Shown here piece after piece: positions 1 through 7,440 of a DNA stretch of 14,383 bases; the stretch's first letter is position 1, and each line of letters begins with the position of its first letter. A program made the position numbers and the translations under genes. The stretch is from JBAYDV01 sp041668045. GTDB lineage: Bacteria > Bacteroidota > Bacteroidia > Bacteroidales > UBA932. The DNA lies in NCBI GenBank assembly GCA_041668045.1, contig JBAYDV010000051.1, positions 1 to 14,383 on the forward strand, in the 5' to 3' direction. The notes under the pieces were generated by a model. That model was not told the origin of the DNA. It made no database searches and saw only the letters and a program-made list of their open reading frames with translations.

Positions 1-1
1 G

Positions 2-1684
2 TCTGATATTAATTATTTCTGGGGAGATTCTCCTAATGCACTTGCATTATCTTCTGATAATACATATTTATATGTTGCTGACGGATTGGATAATGCCATT
101 GCCGTGGTCAGACTAGGAAAAAATTCTTCTGCTAAGGGTAGAGGGGATAAGAGTGAGATAAAGGGTTTTATTCCCACTGGAGCTTATCCTTCTTCTATAG
201 TAGTAGCAGGAAAGAAGCTATATGTGACGAATTTTGAATATAAAGGGGCAGGAATTCCCAAACCAAAGGGAAGTAAAGGCGTTATGGCGTATAATTCACA
301 TAACCTATTGGCTTCTGTTTCTGTGATTAATATTCCTAATAAATGGAGACTTAATAAATATAATCGTGAAGTAATAGCTTTAAATAATATTAAAAGATTA
401 CAATTGGTAAAACTACCTTCTCGAGAGAACGTAGCAGCAAAGCCTGTTCCAGAGAGAGTTGGAGAGCCGTCAGTATTTAAACATGTACTTTATATTATAA
501 AAGAGAATAGAACTTATGATCAGATCTTAGGTGATATAGGAAGGGGAGAAAGTGAGCCTTCTTTATGTATTTATGGACAGAAAGTAACTCCAAATACACA
601 TAAACTGACAGACGATTTTCTTTTAATGGATAATTATATGGTCGCTGGAAAATGTTCAGCAGAAGGTCATCAATGGACAGATGCTTCTATCGTCACTGAT
701 TATCTCGAAAGAAATGTTCGCGTATGGTATAGAGGTTATCCCCATGTTCAAACAGATGCTCTGGTTTATGCTCCAACAGGTTTTATCTGGGATAATGCTT
801 TAAAACATGGCAAAACAGTAAAAATATATGGAGAAGCAGCTATACCAGAATTTGACCATAGTAAATACGGATGGAAAGACTTTTATGAAGGATATCTAAA
901 AGGAGATATTCCTCCATTTAAAAATCATACGACTATAGCAAATGTTAGGCCATTACTGAGTGAAGAATATCCTGGATATGATAGCCACTGTTTCCCAGAT
1001 GTTATTCGCGCAGATGTTTTCTGTAAAGATTTAAAAAGATACGAGGCAATGGAGGGAGACCAGCTACCAGAACTTATGGTGCTAGCGCTACCTGCGGATC
1101 ATACAGCTGGAACAAATCCTAAATTTCCTACACCTAGGGCAATGGTGGCTGATAACGACTTAGCATTAGGGCGAATAGTTGAGGCTCTTAGCAAGAGTCG
1201 TTTTTGGAAAAATACTGTCATCTTCGTAACCGAAGATGATTCCCAGTCAGGCTGGGATCATATTTCAGCATATCGTACAGTCGGACTTGTTATTAGTCCT
1301 TATTCAAAGAGAAATAAAGTCGTTCATACTGCTTATAATCAGCCTAGTATGGTACATACTATAGAACAGATTCTTGGTATTCCACCTATGAATATTATGG
1401 ATGCTATAGCGCCATTAATGACAGAATGTTTTACTGATACACTTGATTTAAAGTCATATAAAGCAGTTAAAAATCAAATACCTCTTGATGAAATGAATAA
1501 GAAACTCGCTGTTTTAAAAGGTAAGTCTCTTCATTATGCTAAGAAAAGTATGGAAGTTCAATTTGACCATATAGATGCCGGAAATGATGATTTATTGAAT
1601 AAAATTTTATGGTTCGCGGCTCGAAAGTATGAGAAATATCCATATAAATACGATGGTAAAGGGGAAGATGAAGATGATGATTAA
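2..1684 (+). CDS. Beta-propeller/alkaline-phosphatase-superfamily phosphoesterase, 5'-truncated by the window
   Basis: The frame is open from base 2, so the gene begins upstream; the TTG at 86 is internal. The visible N-terminal part carries YncE/YVTN-type beta-propeller blades (PNALALSSDNTYLYVAD near bases 32-76 and GAYPSSIVVAGKKLYVTNFE near 179-238). The phosphoesterase domain follows: IIKENRTYDQ has Thr at 512-514 in the position of the alkaline-phosphatase-superfamily nucleophile. Metal-site-like motifs are LPADHTAG near 1090-1113, VADNDLALG near 1145-1172, and EDDSQSGWDH at 1232-1261. This two-domain layout is known from bifunctional YncE-like/phosphoesterase proteins of Bacteroidota, thought to act outside the cytoplasm on phosphodiesters or phosphomonoesters. 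The secretion signal would lie outside the window and the substrate cannot be deduced. The C-terminus is a short acidic tail (GEDEDDD). The next gene starts 96 bases on. Confidence 0.85.
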   Translation, partial: SDINYFWGDSPNALALSSDNTYLYVADGLDNAIAVVRLGKNSSAKGRGDKSEIKGFIPTGAYPSSIVVAGKKLYVTNFEYKGAGIPKPKGSKGVMAYNSHNLLASVSVINIPNKWRLNKYNREVIALNNIKRLQLVKLPSRENVAAKPVPERVGEPSVFKHVLYIIKENRTYDQILGDIGRGESEPSLCIYGQKVTPNTHKLTDDFLLMDNYMVAGKCSAEGHQWTDASIVTDYLERNVRVWYRGYPHVQTDALVYAPTGFIWDNALKHGKTVKIYGEAAIPEFDHSKYGWKDFYEGYLKGDIPPFKNHTTIANVRPLLSEEYPGYDSHCFPDVIRADVFCKDLKRYEAMEGDQLPELMVLALPADHTAGTNPKFPTPRAMVADNDLALGRIVEALSKSRFWKNTVIFVTEDDSQSGWDHISAYRTVGLVISPYSKRNKVVHTAYNQPSMVHTIEQILGIPPMNIMDAIAPLMTECFTDTLDLKSYKAVKNQIPLDEMNKKLAVLKGKSLHYAKKSMEVQFDHIDAGNDDLLNKILWFAARKYEKYPYKYDGKGEDEDDD

Positions 1685-1780
1685 GAATTTGGCTTGATTT
1701 ATGAATTATATTTTATACAAATATGATTAATACGAATTTGAGATAAATTCTAAATTCTATATTAAATAAATTAAGACATT

Positions 1781-2440
1781 ATGAATATAAAAAAAATATT
1801 AGATTGGAGATATTCGACAAAAGAATTTGATCCATCAAAAAAAATATCGGCAGAAGATTTTGAACAAATAAAAGCACTTCTACAAATGAGTGCCTCTAGT
1901 ACGAATATACAACCATGGCACTTTATTATAGCTGAAAGCGAAGAAGGAAAGAAAAGAATCAACAAAGGAACTGAAGGCTTCTATTCTTTTAATGCATCAA
2001 AAGTCTCCAATGCTTCACATGTAGTAGTTTTCTGTGCAAAAACAGAAATTAACGAAGCTTTCTTAAAACAGCTTTTAGATCAAGAAGACAAAGATGGCCG
2101 TTATCCAAATGAAGAGATAAAAGAGAATATGCATCAAGCCAGAAAAATGTTCACTAATATCCATAAATATGATTTAAAAGATCAACAACATTGGATAGAA
2201 AAACAAGTATATCTAAATATTGGAAATCTCTTACTTGGTGCAGCAGCATTAAATATTGACGCAGTACCTATGGAGGGAATAGATGTTAAGGCTATTGATA
2301 CAGAGTTTAAACTTAGAGAAAAAGGATTTACAGCAGTAGCAGTAGTAGCTTTAGGATATAGAAATGAATCTGATTTTAATACACCAGATAAAACTCCTAA
2401 ATCCAGACTTCCACAAGACGAAATAATGACTATAATATAA
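1781..2440 (+). CDS. nfsB: Oxygen-insensitive NAD(P)H nitroreductase, NfsB type
   Basis: This 219-residue protein has the usual NfsB length (E. coli 217) and aligns with E. coli NfsB, as I remember it, almost without gaps. FMN-contact positions are kept: Arg10, Ser12 and Lys14 (RYSTK), SSTNIQPWHF at 39-48, Asn71 and Lys74 (NASK), Glu165-Gly166, and Lys207/Arg209 (KSR), the last two residues shifted from the E. coli numbering. The family forms cytoplasmic FMN homodimers that reduce nitroaromatics, quinones and in some cases dihydropteridines by two-electron hydride transfer from NAD(P)H. The ATG start is backed by alignment from residue 1 and an A-rich leader. A FAD oxidoreductase follows after 25 bases, suggesting co-transcription. 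The physiological substrate is unknown. Confidence 0.95.
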   Translation: MNIKKILDWRYSTKEFDPSKKISAEDFEQIKALLQMSASSTNIQPWHFIIAESEEGKKRINKGTEGFYSFNASKVSNASHVVVFCAKTEINEAFLKQLLDQEDKDGRYPNEEIKENMHQARKMFTNIHKYDLKDQQHWIEKQVYLNIGNLLLGAAALNIDAVPMEGIDVKAIDTEFKLREKGFTAVAVVALGYRNESDFNTPDKTPKSRLPQDEIMTII

Positions 2441-2465
2441 TTCCACGATCCTAAGAAAACATAAA

Positions 2466-3938
2466 TTGAAGATTATATCGAATAGTCTAGAAAAGCAGAC
2501 TAAAAATAGCGAAATATATAATGTTGGTATAGTTGGAGGTGGCATATCAGGTGTAGTTACAGCATTATCATTAGATAAAGAGGGCATAGATTCTGTCTTG
2601 TTTGAAAAGAAAACAAGTGTAGTGAATGGCCCTCCATTCTGTCATTTACATGCTGGAGGAAATTTATATCCAGATATTTCTGATGAGCAGTGTAGAAAGC
2701 TAATGAGACAGTCTATAGAAATGGCACGCTTATTTCCTCTCTCTATTGATAAAAGGCCAACTTTTATAAGTATTCCAAAATCTGAAAAATACGATGTTAA
2801 TACTATCGAGCGTCGTCTCAAGATGTTAGTCGTATTTTATAAGAAATTAATCAATGAAGATCCAGGAAATGAAATTCTTGGGGCTCCAGATGCGTATTAT
2901 AAAAAATATAATAAAGAAGATTTACTAGCTTTAGTAGAACGTCCCACTGTTAAATACCCTAAATCAGCAGATGAATGGATGACTAACACTATAAAGCTGA
3001 TCGATTATAAATATTTAAAAACTCCAGTTTTTATCGTACAAGAATATGGGTGGAATCTTTTTAGAGTAGGGGCTCAAGCCAAATTAGCATTAGATAAATC
3101 TGAGAAATGCAGTTTAAGAACAAATACAGAAATCACACATATTGAAGATGTGCGGGATCAAAATTTAGATTATAACTGGAAGATTATAACGAATGATACC
3201 GAATATAAAGTTAAATACTTAGTAAATTCGTGTGGTTTTAAAACTGGAAAATTAGATCATTCTTTAAATTTTAATGTAAAAGGTTTGATAGAATTTAAAG
3301 CTGCTTATATTTCTAAATGGAAAACGATACCTGGTTTAATACCAGAACTTATTTTTCATGGAGAAAGAGCTACTTCACATGGTATGGCACAATTGACTCC
3401 CTATAATGGTGATTTTTATCAGATACATGGAATGACTAAGGATATTACTCTATTTGAAAAAGGGTTAATAGAATCAACAGGGTATGATAGGCCACATGAA
3501 TTTGATGCAGCTATTAAGAGAAAATTAAATAGTCATTGGGAAGAAGATGAAATCAATTCAAGAACTGAAAATGCGATTAAATTTATTTCTCACTTTGTTC
3601 ATTCTTTTCAATCCGCTACTGTAGGGGGAATTCCACTATATGGAGCACAGCAAATTCCTGGAGAAGATCCTAATTTGCGGGTAGGGGAAGCTAGCTTTCC
3701 TAGTCCTTTTTATGCTCGCAGTCAGATCGTCAAAGCTTCTTCTGCCTTAACTGTGGCTAATCAAATTATAAATAAGATAAAAGAAGAAGAAGAGCTAACT
3801 TCTAAAGCAAATATAGCTGCAGGGAATACATTATTAGATAGTATTTCTAAACAGGATATAGATAAAATGGCGTCTAAATTAGCTGTAGAACGTGGTTATC
3901 CCGAAGCTATGTCTCACTTGTTAATTGATAGAGATTAA
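2466..3938 (+). CDS. FAD-dependent oxidoreductase (DAO-like Rossmann fold)
   Basis: The 490-residue protein has an N-terminal dinucleotide-binding fold: GIVGGGISG at residues 21-29 and the acidic FAD-ribose residue at the end of strand 2 (VLFEKK, Glu47). A conserved-looking block with two histidines (CHLHAGGNLYPDIS, 59-72) follows. A second conserved block near the C-terminus (GGIPLYGAQQIPGEDP, then VGEASFPSPFYARSQIVKASS, around 395-435) probably closes the FAD site. It resembles FAD oxidoreductases sometimes annotated beside the malate:quinone oxidoreductase superfamily, but I cannot assign the substrate. No membrane segment is evident. No in-frame ATG lies near the fold start, so TTG at 2466 is the best start; frames upstream have no ATG before the nfsB stop. 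Its position just behind nfsB suggests a shared redox operon. Confidence 0.8.
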   Translation: MKIISNSLEKQTKNSEIYNVGIVGGGISGVVTALSLDKEGIDSVLFEKKTSVVNGPPFCHLHAGGNLYPDISDEQCRKLMRQSIEMARLFPLSIDKRPTFISIPKSEKYDVNTIERRLKMLVVFYKKLINEDPGNEILGAPDAYYKKYNKEDLLALVERPTVKYPKSADEWMTNTIKLIDYKYLKTPVFIVQEYGWNLFRVGAQAKLALDKSEKCSLRTNTEITHIEDVRDQNLDYNWKIITNDTEYKVKYLVNSCGFKTGKLDHSLNFNVKGLIEFKAAYISKWKTIPGLIPELIFHGERATSHGMAQLTPYNGDFYQIHGMTKDITLFEKGLIESTGYDRPHEFDAAIKRKLNSHWEEDEINSRTENAIKFISHFVHSFQSATVGGIPLYGAQQIPGEDPNLRVGEASFPSPFYARSQIVKASSALTVANQIINKIKEEEELTSKANIAAGNTLLDSISKQDIDKMASKLAVERGYPEAMSHLLIDRD

Positions 3939-3992
3939 TAGTTAGGATATTGGCTAATAGGGTATGGAATTTGCATAAATTTAATTTTGCGA

Positions 3993-4337
3993 ATGAGAAA
4001 AAGATATATTAAAATACAGGCAATATGTCTGATAACAGTATTTTTGTTATCGATTTCTATCAAGTTACTTGATGGTTATTTTCACCATCATTTATATGTC
4101 CATTATTTACCTACTTCAGAGCAACAATTTCATCAAAAATATAGCAAGTGTCCTATTTTAGCTTTTGAATTTTCAATATTTTCAAAAGATGATAATACCG
4201 TATTAGACCTTTGCTTAAACGATTTAACAGAATATATATCTAATTATATAGATAATATTTATCGTGATTTTTTATCTTTTTCATTTTCATTAAGAGGTCC
4301 TCCTCGTTTTACTAAATATGGCTTTATATCACTATAA
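3993..4337 (+). CDS. Small membrane-anchored His/Cys protein with C-terminal LRGPP motif
   Basis: A 114-residue protein starting at ATG 3993; a TTG two codons earlier is less likely. It has a basic start (MRKRYIK), one hydrophobic segment at about 9-26 serving as signal or anchor, then a His-rich stretch (HHH at 31-33, His37, His47), a Cys-Pro (53-54), a second Cys at 74, and an LRGPP motif at 100-104. In broad outline (short, N-terminal hydrophobic segment, His cluster, CP motif, RGPP-like end) it recalls DUF2946-like small proteins, which I recall next to metal-related TonB receptors; this is a resemblance, not a verified family match. The TonB receptor begins 40 bases downstream, so a joint role in binding or handing over a metal in the periplasm is a reasonable inference. 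Confidence 0.7.
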   Translation: MRKRYIKIQAICLITVFLLSISIKLLDGYFHHHLYVHYLPTSEQQFHQKYSKCPILAFEFSIFSKDDNTVLDLCLNDLTEYISNYIDNIYRDFLSFSFSLRGPPRFTKYGFISL

Positions 4338-4377
4338 ATGATGTAAAATATTAATCTTGTAAAACAAAAAAATAAAA

Positions 4378-6606
4378 ATGAAAAGAAGCATTATAGTTTT
4401 CTTTGTGCTATTTCTTTGCCTAAAAGTAAATGCACAAAATATAATAAAGGGACATGTAACAGATGAATCTAATGTACCTTTGTTAGGAGTTGAAGTTTAT
4501 ATTCCAGATGTTAATAAATTAATCACGACTGATCAGAATGGGTATTACGAATTGGGAAATATACCAAATGGTAATATGAAAATTAAATATTCTTTTTTAG
4601 GGTACAATACTAAAATAAAATCTGTTATATTAAATAATACGCATTTAACCTTAAATATCGTATTAAAACCTTCTGTAATAAATACTCCTGAGATAGTCGT
4701 AACTGGTAATTATATAAATTCTCAGCATGATAACATAGTAAAGATAGATGTTATGGATGATGAAGATATAGAAACTTCAGGTAGTCCCAATATTATGGAA
4801 TCAATTTCTAAAGTGCCGGGAGTAGATATGATTTCTAAAGGGCAGGGTATAGCTAAACCTGTTATTAGAGGATTATCTATGAATAATGTATTGGTTTTAA
4901 ATAATGGCTTTCGTATAGAAAATTATCAATTCAGTGAAGATCATCCTATAGGAATAGATGATAGTGATGTAGGTAGAATAGAGGTGATCAAAGGTCCTGC
5001 ATCTCTTTTATATGGTTCAGATGCTATTGGTGGAGTTCTTAATTTTGTAAAAGATAATCCTGCTCCTGAGGGTAAAGTAATAGGGGATTATCGTTTACAA
5101 CTATATTCAAATAGTATTGGTATTAATAATAGTTTAGGCCTTAAAGGTGCTACTAATAATTTCTTTTGGGGTATCAATGCCAGCCAAAAAAGTCATGCTG
5201 ATTATAAAGAAGGAGGAGGAGATATAGTTCCAAATTCTAGATTTAGTGAATGGACAGCTAATAGTAATTTTGGATATACTAGTAAAATAGGAACTTTTAG
5301 AGTTTATTATGACTATTTTAAACAGAAATTGGGAATAACTAATCCTGCATCATTAGCTTTAGTATCAAGTAGAGGGCGTAAGAATGAAGTATTTTATCAA
5401 AATTTGGATCATCATTTATTATCTACTAAAAATGTTTTGTATTTAGGACAATGGAAGATAGATGCTAACGCATCATATCAAGATGCTATTAGAAAACTAA
5501 ATACAGCTCCTGGTATTACTGCTGTAGAGATGAATTTAAATACAGTAAGTTATGAGACTAAAATACATTTTCCTTATAGTGATAAGTCAGAATATTTAAT
5601 TGGTATTCAGGGGTTAACGCAGAAAAATCGTAATCATAACGATAGGATAGCTCAATTTTTATCTGATGCAGATATTAATAATGTCGGGATTTTAGGTATG
5701 GCTCAATTATCACTTATAGAAAATTTAAAGATTCAGACAGGTATTAGATATGATTGGTATAGGACTAAAGCTTATGAGATGGGAATAGAGGGGTCTGAAA
5801 CGTATCATGCTCCTATAGATAAAAAGTATTCTAATCTAAATGGGTCATTAGGATTCAGTTATAATCTATATGATAAAATGCTTTTCAGGCTTAATTTCGC
5901 TAAGGGATATAGAGTGCCAAATATTTCAGAACTTACTTCTAATGGGTTACATGATAATAGATATGAAGTAGGAAATTCTGATTTATTAGCTCAAGATTCT
6001 TATGAAACTGATGCTAGTGTGCATTATGAAAGGGAAAATTTAGTATTTGATGTGTCTTTATTTTATAATAAGATTAACAATTATATTTTTGTTTCTCCTA
6101 CAGATGAAACTTCATCAGATGGGGCTAAAATTTATAGATATTCTCAAACAGATGCGAAATTATATGGAGGTGAAGCAGGATTTCATTATCATCCTAGTGC
6201 GATTAATTGGCTTCATTTTAAAACTACATATTCTTATGTAATAGGTAAAGAAGATAGTGGGTCTTATTTGCCTTTTATTCCAGCTAATAAACTTCGTTTT
6301 GAAGTTCGTTTTACTGCTCAAAATATGGGAGTGTTAAATAAACCTAGTTTTCAGATATCTACTTTAACAGCTTTTGACCAGAATAATCCATCGGCTTTTG
6401 AAACTTCTACTAGTGGCTATACACTTGTTAATTTGAATTTGTATTCTGTATTGCATATATTAGGTAGGTCTTTTGAAATGAGTTTGGCTGCTAATAATAT
6501 TTTTGATAAAAAATATATAGATCATCTTTCGACTTTGAAGGATCTTGGATATGGTGGTGAAGGTCGAAATATTTCGCTGACATTAAAGGTGCCAATTATT
6601 AATTAA
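4378..6606 (+). CDS. TonB-dependent outer-membrane receptor
   Basis: 742 residues. A signal peptide (about 1-19, cleaved before QNIIKG) leads to a carboxypeptidase-regulatory-like domain (about 22-97; GHVTDESNVPLLGVEVYI), a TonB-box-like strand (PEIVVTG, 104-110) and a plug domain (about 118-225) with typical PVIRGLSMNNVLVLNNG and GRIEVIKGPASLLYGSDAIG motifs. The rest (about 235-742) is the beta-barrel, ending with DHLSTLKDLG...GRNISLTLKV. The DHLS-x-LKD/GRN ending resembles that of receptors linked to zinc or other metals, but that is a weak clue to substrate. The protein would import a scarce ligand across the outer membrane, driven by TonB-ExbBD. The final residue is Asn rather than the aromatic residue usual for barrel proteins. 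It is probably co-transcribed with the small His/Cys gene and is followed by a strong hairpin. Confidence 0.95.
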   Translation: MKRSIIVFFVLFLCLKVNAQNIIKGHVTDESNVPLLGVEVYIPDVNKLITTDQNGYYELGNIPNGNMKIKYSFLGYNTKIKSVILNNTHLTLNIVLKPSVINTPEIVVTGNYINSQHDNIVKIDVMDDEDIETSGSPNIMESISKVPGVDMISKGQGIAKPVIRGLSMNNVLVLNNGFRIENYQFSEDHPIGIDDSDVGRIEVIKGPASLLYGSDAIGGVLNFVKDNPAPEGKVIGDYRLQLYSNSIGINNSLGLKGATNNFFWGINASQKSHADYKEGGGDIVPNSRFSEWTANSNFGYTSKIGTFRVYYDYFKQKLGITNPASLALVSSRGRKNEVFYQNLDHHLLSTKNVLYLGQWKIDANASYQDAIRKLNTAPGITAVEMNLNTVSYETKIHFPYSDKSEYLIGIQGLTQKNRNHNDRIAQFLSDADINNVGILGMAQLSLIENLKIQTGIRYDWYRTKAYEMGIEGSETYHAPIDKKYSNLNGSLGFSYNLYDKMLFRLNFAKGYRVPNISELTSNGLHDNRYEVGNSDLLAQDSYETDASVHYERENLVFDVSLFYNKINNYIFVSPTDETSSDGAKIYRYSQTDAKLYGGEAGFHYHPSAINWLHFKTTYSYVIGKEDSGSYLPFIPANKLRFEVRFTAQNMGVLNKPSFQISTLTAFDQNNPSAFETSTSGYTLVNLNLYSVLHILGRSFEMSLAANNIFDKKYIDHLSTLKDLGYGGEGRNISLTLKVPIIN

Positions 6607-6677
6607 TATATGAATTATGCGATAAATATGGTAAAACTACATTAGCTAAAAATGCTTCATATAGAAGTTATTTATAT

Positions 6678-6713
6678 AGAAAAGCCTCATATTTTAAAAT
6701 ATGTGGCTTTTCT
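6678..6713 (+). terminator. Hairpin terminator after the TonB receptor gene
   Basis: Two 18-base arms (6678-6695 and 6696-6713) are reverse complements with one mismatch, giving a long stem AGAAAAGCC.../...GGCTTTTCT with a minimal loop. The U-rich end lies within the 3' arm. It sits 72 bases after the receptor stop codon. Because the 5' arm is A-rich, it could also work from the minus strand. Confidence 0.8.
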
Positions 6714-6726
6714 TGTATAAGAAAGC

Positions 6727-6811
6727 AAAAAAATGACACTTGTTATATTTTTTATCTTGGAAGGACCTATATATCAGTGATTTATAAATTAAGATGTATA
6801 ATAAGTGTCAT
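6727..6811 (-). repeat. Nested inverted repeat; possible minus-strand structured RNA or terminator
   Basis: Bases 6733-6747 (ATGACACTTGTTATA) pair with 6797-6811 (TATAATAAGTGTCAT) with one mismatch. Inside, ATCTT at 6754-6758 pairs with AAGAT at 6791-6795, and TATATATCA at 6768-6776 faces TGATTTATA at 6778-6786 with one mismatch. Together they make a nested, interrupted stem of about 80 nt. On the minus strand the stem is followed at once by seven U (plus-strand A run 6727-6733), as in an intrinsic terminator or the 3' end of a small RNA. No matching minus-strand gene lies upstream. The symmetry is direct observation; the RNA interpretation is inference. Confidence 0.5.
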
Positions 6812-6834
6812 AAAAATTAGATTTTAAAAATTAT

Positions 6835-6879
6835 CAACCAGGAAATAGACCTTTTTTTAAAACCGCGATTTCCTGGTTG
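6835..6879. repeat. 12-bp perfect stem-loop
   Basis: CAACCAGGAAAT (6835-6846) and ATTTCCTGGTTG (6868-6879) are perfect reverse complements separated by a 21-base spacer containing a T7 run. The stem is GC-richer than its surroundings. The spacer is long for a terminator loop. It may be an operator, an RNA structure or the end of a small element. Confidence 0.6.
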
Positions 6880-6906
6880 TTTATGGCAATATTTTGTGAA
6901 AGCTAT

Positions 6907-7035
6907 GTGCTTCGGTGTGCTTCTGAAATGGAGACTTAATGCGATGTGTAAACCAATTTCCAACTCATTAATCTACCTTTAGCCACCTCCGTAGCCACAT
7001 TATCAAGACACCATTTCAGAAGCACACCGAAGCAC
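6907..7035. repeat. 129-bp palindromic element with 25-bp terminal inverted repeats (MITE-like)
   Basis: The ends (6907-6931 and 7011-7035) are perfect 25-bp inverted repeats. The symmetry continues imperfectly inward to about 6948 and 6996, giving arms of about 40 bp around a 47-base centre. Both ends are flanked directly by TAT (6904-6906 and 7036-7038), which could be a 3-bp target duplication. Each arm has an internal direct repeat of GTGCTTC spaced by 10 bp (6907-6913, 6917-6923). The centre has TAGCCAC twice. The element is more GC-rich than its flanks and holds no open frame of note. It fits a non-autonomous transposable element; an invertible segment is the main alternative. Confidence 0.55.
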
Positions 7036-7135
7036 TATCTGAGACAATATCAAATATGTTATAAGGACTCGGTTAATTTTAGATACTTTTTTAATATGTC
7101 TTATATGCTCTATAGAAGCGAAAAGTGAAGAAATC

Positions 7136-7166
7136 GCAAATACCAAGTTTTTATTGCAAATACCAA
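7136..7166. repeat. Two 11-bp direct repeats with a 20-bp period
   Basis: GCAAATACCAA occurs at 7136-7146 and again at 7156-7166, exactly 20 bp apart (about two helical turns). The pair lies inside a looser inverted repeat, CTCTATAGAA at 7108-7117 and TTCATAGAG at 7175-7183 (one base bulged). The spacing would suit a protein binding two sites on one face of the DNA. They are about 275 bases upstream of the P-loop gene. Confidence 0.5.
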
Positions 7167-7193
7167 ACTCTTAATTCATAGAGATTATTACTT

Positions 7194-7214
7194 TTATATT
7201 ATAAAATAATATAA
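7194..7214. repeat. AT-only palindrome
   Basis: TTATATTAT (7194-7202) and ATAATATAA (7206-7214) are perfect reverse complements around AAA. With only A and T it would form a weak hairpin and may be chance in this AT-rich stretch. Confidence 0.35.
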
Positions 7215-7410
7215 GTCATAATTATGTTATTTCATATAATGTGCTAGTGGTGATGTAACAAGAGCCACTGTTCAGTATAAGATTAAATTTTTCAAGATAT
7301 AGCAGAGAATAAAAGATTAAACAATGAAAAACATAAGTGTTGTATAACACTAGCAGCTGTAGCATTGCCTTAGAAATGTGTTTTATTTATGAAATTTGAT
7401 TTATTTTTTG

Positions 7411-7418
7411 TAAATTTG
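7411..7418 (+). promoter_or_regulatory. Bacteroidota-type -7 promoter box for the P-loop gene
   Basis: TAAATTTG matches the Bacteroidota -7 consensus TAnnTTTG exactly and lies 22 bases before the ATG at 7441, leaving a short A-rich leader. No good -33 TTTG at the expected distance is visible; the nearest TTTG (7395-7398) is too close. The call therefore rests on the -7 box and position. Confidence 0.5.
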
Positions 7419-7440
7419 AGTTACAAAAATTAAACTAATT

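Larger units (their letters stand above)
6607..7440. other. 834-base intergenic region rich in inverted repeats
   Basis: I see no convincing protein gene, tRNA or rRNA here. The region separates the plus-strand receptor from the small P-loop gene. From left to right it contains a terminator hairpin, a nested inverted repeat, a stem-loop, a 129-bp palindromic element, paired direct repeats, an AT-rich palindrome and a promoter, each listed separately. The stretches 7036-7107 and 7215-7380 are plain AT-rich sequence in which I see nothing further. Confidence 0.7.

Noticed and set aside
1707..1714. TATATTTT as a -7 box for nfsB
   Set aside because: The last base does not match and the spacing to TTTG at 1688-1691 is too short; this AT-rich stretch gives such matches by chance.
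1734..1750. GAATTT/AAATTC hairpin as a terminator after the phosphoesterase gene
   Set aside because: A six-base A/T-rich stem with no U-tract is too weak to call.
1771..2587. Minus-strand open frames opposite nfsB and its 3' junction (1771-1965, 2351-2587)
   Set aside because: They are shadows of well-supported plus-strand genes with no start signals or family likeness.
3982..3989. TAATTTTG as a -7 promoter box for the small His/Cys gene
   Set aside because: It ends only three bases before the ATG at 3993, so transcription would start inside the coding region; no -33 box at the right distance.
6047..6241. Short plus-strand frame inside the TonB receptor gene
   Set aside because: It overlaps the barrel-coding frame entirely and encodes a low-complexity hydrophobic peptide.
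6907..7035. Integron attC site
   Set aside because: The ends lack the RYYYAAC/GTTRRRY core sequences and no integrase or cassette array is present.
7136..7166. CRISPR array
   Set aside because: Only two 11-bp copies, 20 bp apart, with no further repeats or cas genes.
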